A stretch of DNA of 64,000 nucleotides, taken from contig VWZF01006828.1 in NCBI GenBank assembly GCA_013396755.1, positions 1,025-65,024 on the forward strand, written 5' to 3'. How positions within the stretch are numbered: position 1 is the stretch's first letter; each line of letters starts with the position of its first letter. This stretch comes from Sclerurus mexicanus (Eukaryota; Chordata; Aves; Passeriformes; Furnariidae). The notes under the pieces were generated by a model. The model saw only the letters and a list, made by a program, of their open reading frames with translations. It was not told the origin of the DNA and ran no database searches. Both the position numbers and the translations under genes were made by a program. This document shows, piece after piece, positions 54,840 to 64,000 of this stretch.

Positions 54840-54897
54840 ATGTGGTGGTTGGACTCGATGGTCTTAAAGGTCTTTTCCAACCTCAGTGATTCTGTGG
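54840..54897 (+). mobile_element. Short CR1 3' tail
   Basis: The string ggtggttggactcgatggt with aaaggtcttttccaacctca and gtgattctgtggg is a minimal CR1 3' end. Confidence 0.85.
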
Positions 54898-55539
54898 GAC
54901 AAACCCTGCTACAATATGATGTCCCTGAACAAACTTAACGCTTTGCTCTGAGCAGTGTTATTGTCCTGAACTGAAATGATGCCCTGTGTGAGCATTGCTG
55001 GTTTTGTGTTTGGTGAGATCGGCGTGTGCTGAGCTGGGGGCTGTGCTCTGCTGCTGGGCTGGGCAGGGCAGGGAGTGCTGGCTCTGGGAGTGCTGCCAAG
55101 GGAGCTGCACCTTGCTGAGAGATGTCTCTGGCATCCATCACACCGGGAAAGGATCTGTTCTGTGACAGAAGGAGTATAAAGGCATGAAATGTGCTGCTTT
55201 TCCTCCCTGCTTTGAATGGTGCTCTCCTGCCTGCGGTGCCCACTCCCTGTCTTTGGGAAGTGATTCCACCAGTCCCTCGGCAGTGAACCTGCCTTCTCTG
55301 GGCACTCAGTTTTTAATAGGTTCTGCTCCAGGTGTGCTGGGCTGAGCAGGTGTGTCTGTCTTCTCATGCCCTGGGGACCGTGGGTCTCTCCTGTCCTCTG
55401 TCAGCCTGGCCACCAGTGTCACACAGAACATGCTAGGCTGGATCATGGAGTCCAGCCCTGGTCACAGCCTGTGCAGAGGGGATGTTCTCCATCAGGGCTG
55501 GGCCTGGTACAGCCATGGGGTGGGCATGTTTGGTAGGAA

Positions 55540-55970
55540 TTACAGAATCATAGAATGTGCTGAGCTGGAAGGGACCCACCAGGACCATCCAGTCCAACCC
55601 CCAGCCCTGCACAGNNNNNNNNNNNNNNNNNNNNNNNNNNNNNNNNNNNNNNNNNNNNNNNNNNNNNNNNNNNNNNNNNNNNNNNNNNNNNNNNNNNNNN
55701 NNNNNNNNNNNNNNNNNNNNNNNNNNNNNNNNNNNNNNNNNNNNNNNTCCCACAGAGCAGAGATCAGAGCCTGCCCCTCCTCTGCCCCTCCCCAGGAAGG
55801 TGTCCCTGCAGTGAGGTCTCTCCTCGGTCTCCTCTTCTCCAGCTGGACACCCCAAGTGCCCTCAGTGTCCCCTCAGGTCCCTTCCCCATCTCTGTTGCCT
55901 CCTTTGGACACGCTCTAAGATCTTAACATCTTGTATTGTGGGTGTGCAAAACTACCACACTATTCAAGGT
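55540..55970 (-). mobile_element. CR1 LINE 3' fragment containing an assembly gap
   Basis: Antisense CR1 (tgagctggaaggaccc subfamily): terminal cagaatcatagaatgtgctg, catccagtccaacccccagc, then 133 N, then ggaaggtgtccctgcagtga and older CR1 body (tattgtgggtgtgcaaaact). Confidence 0.9.
55615..55747. other. Assembly gap (133 N) inside a CR1 copy
   Basis: The gap interrupts a CR1 element; flanking sequence on both sides belongs to the same antisense copy, so no gene is likely to be hidden. Confidence 0.95.
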
Positions 55971-56427
55971 GAGGCCAGAGCAGAGCAGGACAATCTCCTC
56001 CCTCAGCCTGAGAAAAGCGATGCTGCTGTTCAGACATGGCAGGGCTGCTGAGGCTGAGCACAGGGGTGGGACCCCCCATCTGTGGGACAGCATTGTTCCT
56101 TGGACAGCACAGTGAGCTGTGACAGTGTCAAACAAGAATTGGTGACACTTGATCTCTCCAGGACCTGGTCCTCGGTGCGCTCTGGCAGCACATTGAGGGG
56201 GAACTGGGAGTACCAAAAGCAGCCTGGCTCCAGGAAGATGTTTTAAATTTTCAGAGCAGCTGGACAACAAGAATTACCCAGGCCAGGCTTCAGCTGCTTG
56301 TTTGGTGCTGCAGCCAGGACCGGTGTCCTCAGCCCCAGCGAGCTGCTGCAGGCGCTTGATCCCCCAGCCACCAGGGATCCTGAGCAGCATGGCAGCACGA
56401 GGCAGACCCGGCAGTGTGGGAGCAGCA

Positions 56428-56441
56428 GTTGCCATGCCAAC
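56428..56441. promoter_or_regulatory. Near-perfect RFX X-box palindrome
   Basis: GTTGCCATGCCAAC matches the palindromic RFX consensus GTTGCCATGGCAAC at 13 of 14 positions. Confidence 0.5.
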
Positions 56442-59400
56442 CCCTTAATGTAAAGCTCTGTAATGCAGAGCAGATGCAGTTGCATCATAAATAGAGGCTT
56501 ACATCATAGCAGAGATGCTGTTCTGCACGCTGAGTTTGTGTGGAGCAATGTTTGGGACCCGGATAAATCAAAGGGCTGGTGTTAGCTGTGTTTATCTTCC
56601 ATGAAATAACAATGAGGCTTCCTCGGGCTTGTTGCTTTGCATGGAAAGTAGCAAATGTTGGGGTTTTATCGAGAACACCCCTTTGCCTGTGGCTCAGCAG
56701 TGTGGCCTGTGCCACCCACCGCTGCCCGTCACTCACCCCGCGCCTTGGTGGCACCAGTGGCGTGTTCTTCTGCTGTTTGACAGGTTTGCTGTAAGGCGGG
56801 CTGACAGCCTGTGTATGAGGTGTGTGTGAGGCAGAGCTGCAGACAGACACCCTGACTGTGAGAGGGAGAGCGTGGGACAAGCTCAGAGCTCCTGCTGGCA
56901 CGGGCTGGGCAGCTCCAGACGTGGCCTGGGAAAACTGCTTATTATTCTGACTTCAGTTTCATTGTTTCTTGGCCTGAGATGGCATTTTGGGTGTGAAAAG
57001 GCACTGGGACACATTTGGGATGTTCCAGAAGTAAATCAGATTCTCTGTCCTAAGAGGCATGGCCGTGACTGGGAGCTCTGGGAAGGACAGGTTGTCACCA
57101 TCATCCCAGTTGAACCCTCAGTAGGAGCTCAGGGGAGAACACGGCACCCGACCAGAGTAGGGGTACAGAACAGCAGCTCTGAGCTTTTCAGAGGGGTTAA
57201 TGAAACTCTACATGTTTTCCCTCTTCCTTCCTTATCCCTGGTAGCACCAGTCTGGTCATCACACGCTCCAGGTCCTGGCACAGTCAGCTGGGTGTCTCCA
57301 GTCACAGCTGCCCCACAGTTCTCTGCTTTGCTCCGTACCTTGGTGTGCCAAGACATCCACTGTGCCAGCAGCTCCAGTGCAAGAGTTTTCCAGCTGCTCC
57401 TAGGAAGCATCAGGGGCATGGATTTATACTGTGGCCTCACTACTACAGTTGAATTTAATTCACAGGAATTGGCTGTTTTCCAGTTTCACATCAGTATTCT
57501 TGGGTGATAATGAAGATTTTCCTCTTCTGTGTCCAGAGATTTTAGCTGCCATGCGGGTACTTGCTGCAGTGGGTACTTTGTCTCCCTGCTGAGGTGCTTC
57601 TTGTTCTTGCAGGGGGCAGGTGAGCAGCTCACACCTCTCAGGCAGTTTGTGACTTCTTCCTTGTCTTTGTGACTTTTTCCTGCCAGCAGCAGACAATTCA
57701 AGAGCAAAGATGGTCCATGGGAAGTGTAGGTTTAACTTAGTTAGGGAACACTGGAAGGCAACTTGAATTTTTCCTCTTTAGCTCCTTCTTGTGCTTGTGT
57801 GAAAAGCGAATGAGTATCAGTGGCTCCAGGCAGCTGAAAACCAGTCCTAAGTTCCCTTTTCTGGTTTTGGGTTGGGTGGATACCTGAGTGCTCCCTTTAT
57901 CCCTTCCTGGCTGGTCCCATAGAATCATGGTGTTCCTTTTCTTTTGGAGCTGTTTTTGCAGTTCGTAGATGGAATCATGCATAAAAATATTATGGAAAAA
58001 AGTTGCCCAACTGCAAAACAAACAAAACAACAACAACAAACAAAAAACCCAACCCCCAAACTTTGGAGGAGGTGTAAAAGGTCTTATTTAGGAAAAAGTG
58101 ATGGAAGTGTCAGTTTGTACATCTGCTGTGTGAGCAGCAGTAGGGGTTAGGGGATGGGATTGCTCTGGGGATGCTGTCACAACCCAGCACTTCAGAAGTC
58201 ATTTATTACTAATTGTTCATTAATACTGTACAAACCCTACACACCCCAGAAGCCCCGAGCCCTCCCCACAGGCCCCTCTGCACTCGTGGCAGTTGGAAAT
58301 CAGCCCTTTTACCCAGAAATGTTCAGTCTTGTCAGGAAATTCCCCCCTCACTGGAGGATACTCCAGAGTTCTGGCACTGCTGGTATTTACCAGCTGTAGT
58401 TCAGAAATTGTGGGCAATATTAAGGTACCGAAGGGTATTAAGAAAAGGAGGTTCCATGATTCTCCTTCCCAGTTGTGTTGAGGTGCCAGCTCGTTTTCAG
58501 CAGCTCCAACCACTCCTCCTCACCCAAACCCAGGCCAAACGGGGTTTGTTTCTAACACTGTTGCAAAAGTTTATATTTATTGTGCTGTCACATTTCCTTT
58601 TGCCAGCTTTTTAAAAAAGCGATTAAAAAAAATCCTCTCAGCCAGCATAGGTAGGGGAGGGGGAGTGCTTAAAAATTCAGCTCGTTTGGAGTAATTTTTA
58701 ATCTCTCTCCCTAATTATTTAATCACTGAAGGAGTGCTGAGGATGTGTCATAAATAATGCTCTGTTTCTCTTCCCTGGGAGCTGCTCTCTTGGCTGAGGC
58801 ACAGTGCAGGGAGGCAGAGCTCCTTCATCTTTTATTCTGACTGATCTGAGCTCCCATTACCCAGTAACACCAAAGGTACCCTCGTATTCTCTCTTGCTTG
58901 AACAAACAGTGCTGTAGTGAGTCACGGCCATGTGGGCTCTCACCTGGGTGGGGACAAACACCGACACCTTGGATTGGTGCCTCCTCCGTGGAATTCCTGT
59001 TGTAAATCAGGAATTTGTCAATAAACTGGTGCAGGGTTAGCCCAGGGGGTGATGGAGGGGGTGCAGGTGTGCTGTTTGTTGGGTGGCTGGGCCTCAGGTG
59101 CTCCCTGAGTTGCTGCCCTGGTCCTTTCGGTGCCCTCGGAGGAGGGAGGAGCCTGTGCCTGCCCTTCTGTGTTCAGCCAGATGGGCTTGGAAGGGGAATG
59201 GCAAACAGAGGCAGTTCTGGACAAGGAGCCCAGTGCAGGAATTCTCCAGCTCTGGGACCGCTCTCAGGATGCAGAGCAGCATCTGCAGCCCTGCGAGGTG
59301 CCAAACCCCTGCTGAGCTGATCCCCAGGGATGCTGGGGGATGTCTCAGCATTCCCACCCCAGCCAGGGGTGGGAGCAGCTGCTCCCCAGTCCCTCCTGGA

Positions 59401-60943
59401 TGGATCCTGTGTGGCCAGTCCTCTGGCTGGGGCTGAGCCCGAGCCCACACTTGGTGCAGGGGGGCTTGAACGAGCTGAGCTGAGCCCAAGGCTGGGACTT
59501 GTTGAGGGCCTGAAGACCAAAATCAAAAGGAAAAGCAAAGCAGGGCACATGGAGCTTCCAGGGCCCTCCCATGGGTGTCCTGCAGGGCCAAGGCTGTGTG
59601 GGAGCTGTGCTGTCCCACTGCCCCTCCACCACAGCTGGGCTCTTGCCTGTCACTGCTCTTCACCTGAGGCCCTTCTGCTGCCTGTGGGGCACTGCCAGAG
59701 ACTTATTGCCATGTATTTTTATGGAATTTAATATTTATTCTTGCTATTTATACATATGCATCTTAGATATTTATAGACACATATATATATATGCTTTATA
59801 TGGGGCATGTGAAAAACATTGAAGACACTAATTCCAGGACCACAAATAACTTCCTAAATGCAATTCTCACAGGGATACTTGGGGGGGGGGAGCCAAATTC
59901 TTCTGCAGGATCAATGCACTAAACCCTGTGTTTGTGGCTTTTTCTGCCAGTGAATTCAACAGCAAAAGTGGTTCATGGAAAGTGAACGAGGGCACAGTGT
60001 TTGGGTCTGTCTGCTAAACCAGAAGGACATAAGTATCTGCAGTTACTGCAGAGACACTTTTGGTGCAGGAAAACTGATTTTTGTCCTTTTTAAGCTCTGT
60101 GCAGTGTGTTTGCAGCGTTTTCTCGAGGCAGATGTGGTTACAGCAGGAGCTCTGGGCAAAGAAGGAGCGACAGCACGTGCAGTTCCACTGCCATGAATTC
60201 ATCTTTCTCAGAGCTATTCAGGAATGCTTTAAATTTTGCATGAAGGGCTCAGGCATCAATGGAATCTTCATCCAAAATTCGCTTTGCGTTTCTCTGTGGT
60301 GCGTACAGGGTCTGGATGCTGAAATGCGGATTTAACATGTCTCAAACACCATAACCTGGAGCAGGAGAAAACTGCCAGGTAAACCGGGCATGTGGGGAGA
60401 GTTGCCCAACAATCCCAGTGCAGGGGTCAAGAGAAAGAGCTACGAAACACTGGGGTCTGGGAGTATTTCCTCCTCCTGCCTAACAGAGGTGGCTGGAAAG
60501 GGCAGCCCCCAAGAGTCCCAGTGCAGGATGAGGGATGGGTGGCAGGAGGAAGGTGCAGCTCCCAGTGAGGAACCAGATAACAGCAATTTCCCCTCTCAGA
60601 GCTGCTCTGACTCCCAGGTATCTGCTTTCCAGGAATGCGACTGAATCCATGGCAAGGCGGGTGTGTGGCACAGATCCAATCTCTTTTATAGGAGCCACAA
60701 TTCCCTGATCAAATGCAGTGGCCGTGCTGAGTTAAGGATGCTCATCCATCCTGGCACTGCAGGCTGGGCTGGACTTTGGGCGTGTGGGGGGTGGGATTTA
60801 TGGCATAACTTAGATCTGCCTCTGCAGAGGAGAAGGGAGAGGCTGCTGTGAGGACCTGCCCTGCCAAAGAGGGAGACTCTGTTGTTCTTTATTAATGGTT
60901 GCTGAAAATCAATTAGCTGGCAGAGCCAGCCCAGCAGGTCTCT

Positions 60944-60957
60944 GTAGCTATGGAGAC
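60944..60957. promoter_or_regulatory. Weaker RFX X-box-like motif
   Basis: GTAGCTATGGAGAC matches 10 of 14 positions of the X-box consensus and sits in an AT-rich, possibly conserved block. Confidence 0.25.
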
Positions 60958-63900
60958 AGGCCAGGGAGAAAAGTACAGTGTATTCAGGAAAAGTGCAGAT
61001 TTCATGCTCTGGTATTTTTAACCTTTCAGAGACAATTATAAACTATTTTAATTAGCAGTGTTTATGACTGGCTGGACGGGAGGAGCTGTCCATGCCTTTC
61101 CTTGGCCCTCTCCCCAGCCCCCCACTCATGCTGCTTGGATTTACATATGGAAGGTGCGGAGGACTTTCAGTTCCTGTTAAAATAACAATTTTTCACGGGA
61201 AGCCAAATGAGCAAAGCTGATGATTTAAGCAAGGAGTGCAGTAATTAGTGCCAGGCTTGTGTTGTGCTTGGTGAGGACCTGCTGCATTCCCACAGTCTGG
61301 AACCAGCTCCAGGTGTTTGCTGGGCAGGGCTTGCAGGCAGCACTGCCCTTTTACTTCAGGTTAATTGATTCCTCCCATTTTCCAGCTGCTGGGCTGGGAA
61401 TAAAGGTCTGCCCTGTGCTGGTGCCTTGGCCTAGATCAGCTGGGGGTGGTTTGTTCAGGTTGTGCAGAAGGAAAGTGATTGTAAAGTTCCCCAGTGTGGT
61501 GCTGGGCCACTTCTGGAGTGCAGAAGTGGCACAGAGACGCAATTACAGCTCAGTTAAACCCCAAATATGCCCCTGCTGGGGGCACACGCTTGGCAGTGTT
61601 AGAGGGGCCCGAATGTGCTTCTTGAGGTGGGACATGGAGGGTTCCTTTCCTGGCATCATCCCAGCTCCGAAGGGTCCGTATCTGCTCCCTTGGCAGCTTT
61701 CCTGCAGCCTCCTGGCAGAAGAGATCACACCTCCTTTGACCAGGGGCTCTGGTTTGAGCATCTCATTTTTTTCTAGCACTTTCCAAAAAGGGAAAATCTG
61801 GGACATTTTGTTTTAAACATGGCAAGAAAAAAAAATCCTTACAAAATCTTCCGTGGGAAAGGACTTTGAAAGGAAGCTGCTTCACTTTGAAAACTCCCCT
61901 GTAGAGAACTTTAAAATTTTGCCTTTAAAGGTCTGGATTTTATTCTCTTTGATACTTTGATTGGAATGCAGTGCATGGCAATAGGGCTGGGATCCATCTG
62001 AACCTCATCCTCAGCATCCTTGAGGGCAGAGGGGTGTGTGGGATGCTGGGGAGGGGTGGCTGGCCCTGGCCCACAGGACCAGGAGGTGTCATCTTTTGGA
62101 AGGTGTCGATGGGATTGCGCTTGGAAATGCCCTTGGAATGAGTGATGGTGGAGCAGGCTGCTGGAAGGGCTGCTTGGGCTGCAGGCTCTGCTGGCTGTGG
62201 GATGTAAACCCATGGGGGAGGATGTCCTGGACTGTCCCCACGGCTCGAGGCCCAGACCAGCGGCAGCTCCACATCTGGCGGTGTTTGAGCTCTCCCAAGC
62301 CCCCAGTGCCATCGGCACCCTCCGTGCTGGGGGGATGCAGCAGAGGTGACCCGGGGCTGGTGCCTGTGTGGGTGGGGGGACAGATGGAGCCCCTGCCTCG
62401 AGTGTGAAAAGCCCAGTTCACACCCACAAACACCACGGCCTTCAAACCGAGGCCAGAGCAAAGTGGTGGGGAAGGTGCCATCTCGGGGTCCTGGAATTGC
62501 TCATCCCGGGATTCCACATCCAGCCCCGCTGCCTTGCAAGGCTGAGCGTGTTTTTCTCTCAGCTCTGTGTTTGAACCTGGCCATGGCAAACCAAGATACC
62601 TCATCACACTTCCACCTCTTCAGCAGCAAGTGACAGTTTGGTTGCAAATGTAGGGAAGCCCCAGCAGGGAGTTGAGTGCGCAGATCCAGGGCCTGCAGCT
62701 ATTCCTGGCTGCAGAGCAGTGCCAATCAGGAATCACAGCCTCGGGAGAGCTTTCCCACAGGGAGCAAGGTCACAGCTTAAACCCCTATCTGTTTCTGTGG
62801 AGCTAAAAGTGGCAGATTTCTCCTTGTGGGAAGGAGTGATCTGCATCCCTGGGAGCAGGTTCATGTGTGTGTGTCCAAGAGAAGAGCCAGAGCCTGGTTT
62901 TCATCAGGTAATTGCCCAAATTTACTCCTGAAGACTTCCTTAAAAATTTTAATGGGAACTAGCATGTGTTGCAATGTGTTGCCATAGGGGAGAATTCGCA
63001 TTTTAACCAGGATGGAATGAAAAGGGGGAAGATCCACTTCCCCTCCAGTTTGCCCCACAGGCACTTTGGGCTGCTTGGAGGAAAACTAGGATTATTTGAC
63101 TCTATAATATCACACGTACATGGTATTTGGAGAGAATTCTGATTTTGTTATCCCCCTCAGTTTTGAACAGTGTCCTTGCCTATTTATGTAGTGACTGGTG
63201 CCAAACTTGGGACAAGGGATGGAGGGANGTTTTAGTTAAGCAGCCACTGCATCCAGGAGCTGCAGCTTCTCAAAGCCAACTTGGCACCTCTTGGGCAGCA
63301 TTTTGGATTTTAGTCCTGCTTAAAGCAATACAGAAAACTGTCACCACCATCACCACGAGGTGTGTCCTCACACCTCGTCTTTTGGGTGTTTATTATATTC
63401 AGTCGCTTTTTGAGAGTGACTTTGTGCACATCCCTGAGGCAGGTCTGACCCACACTGGGTTGGTGAGCTCACCTCTCCTAAAATTCCTGCCCATTTCACA
63501 GTCCTGGAATAAGCTGCAGTGGGCTCACAGCAGCCTCAGGAAAGGAGAAAGAATAGAGGGGAAAAACCTCAGGTGTAATTACTTTCCACTAAAAGCAGTT
63601 AAATGCTGAATTTGTCCCAGCAAGCTGAATCCTTGTAGGATAAATGCTTCACGCTTCAGTGTGGCAGCTCCTGCCTGCTCTTGCTCTGTGTCCCAGCCTT
63701 GTTTTGTGGCTCTGCCTGACAGATCTTTCCAAAGTGAAATACAGGTCAGGCATGAGACCATTTACTAAGTGAAAATAGGGTGAGTTGGAAGCATCTTCCT
63801 CCCTTTGTAAAGAATAGGATTTGCTACAGAGCTCTGAATTGTCAGACTGTGATGTTGCTCATATAGCCACTACTGTGTGAGCCTTCCTAGCCTTGCTATC

Positions 63901-64000
63901 TTCCTTCTTTTTCTTCCATCTCAAATAAAATTCCATTTTTCTCTGCCTGTCCATTAATGTTTTCTCACAGTGTGGCAGCCAAAGGGCTGCTGGGCAGCTG

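Larger units (their letters stand above)
55971..64000. other. Intergenic, single-copy, no gene seen
   Basis: About 8 kb with no clear CR1 copy. It contains RFX X-box-like motifs at 56428 and 60944, a weaker CTCF-like core at about 57606-57619, an (AT)n tract near 59779-59793, a run of ten G at 59881-59890, and one ambiguous base at 63228. AT-rich blocks at 58.68-58.76 and 60.88-61.07 kb look like possible conserved non-coding DNA. Open frames are short and unrecognised. Confidence 0.5.

Overview
The window looks like avian genomic DNA. More than 25 CR1 LINE 3' fragments lie in both orientations, introns are short with GT-AG junctions, coding exons are GC-rich, and the gene order RPE65-DEPDC1 is the amniote one. 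Only three multi-exon protein genes can be supported firmly, all in the first 30 kb. Species cannot be named from the sequence alone. | Layout. (1) 1-10.9 kb, plus strand: a 12-exon gene for a paralog of the methylcrotonyl-CoA carboxylase beta subunit (MCCC2-like), cut at its 5' end by the window edge, where a 39-bp tandem repeat sits. The reading frame is intact through every junction. The N-terminal carboxyltransferase half is well preserved, while the C-terminal half has lost several family-defining motifs. (2) 10.96-18.3 kb, minus strand: complete RPE65, 14 coding exons, 533 codons, every iron-ligand His and second-shell Glu present at the same residue number as in the mammalian protein. 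It is tail-to-tail with the MCCC2-like gene, the two poly(A) signals only about 60 bp apart. (3) 18.3-20.4 kb: intergenic, with a good CTCF-like motif. (4) 20.4-30.2 kb, minus strand: DEPDC1 in 12 exons, with a 110-N assembly gap inside the DEP-domain exon, a Gly/Pro-rich N-terminal expansion, and a minisatellite in the last intron that is in frame with the last exon. Its GC-rich promoter carries CHR-, CCAAT-, MYB- and E-box-like motifs. (5) 30.5-64 kb: gene-poor, AT-richer sequence studded with CR1 fragments. No complete gene is visible, but I flag one candidate 5' coding exon at about 50.66-50.83 kb, a TATA-plus-splice-donor unit at 34.59-34.68 kb, and RFX X-box-like palindromes at 50.88, 56.43 and 60.94 kb. 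| How the parts relate. RPE65 (visual-cycle retinoid isomerase) and DEPDC1 (mitotic, DEP plus RhoGAP-like protein) are neighbours on the same strand but have different tissue programmes. The MCCC2-like protein would belong to mitochondrial acyl-CoA carboxylase biology if it retains function. No operon-like logic is expected in this genome.
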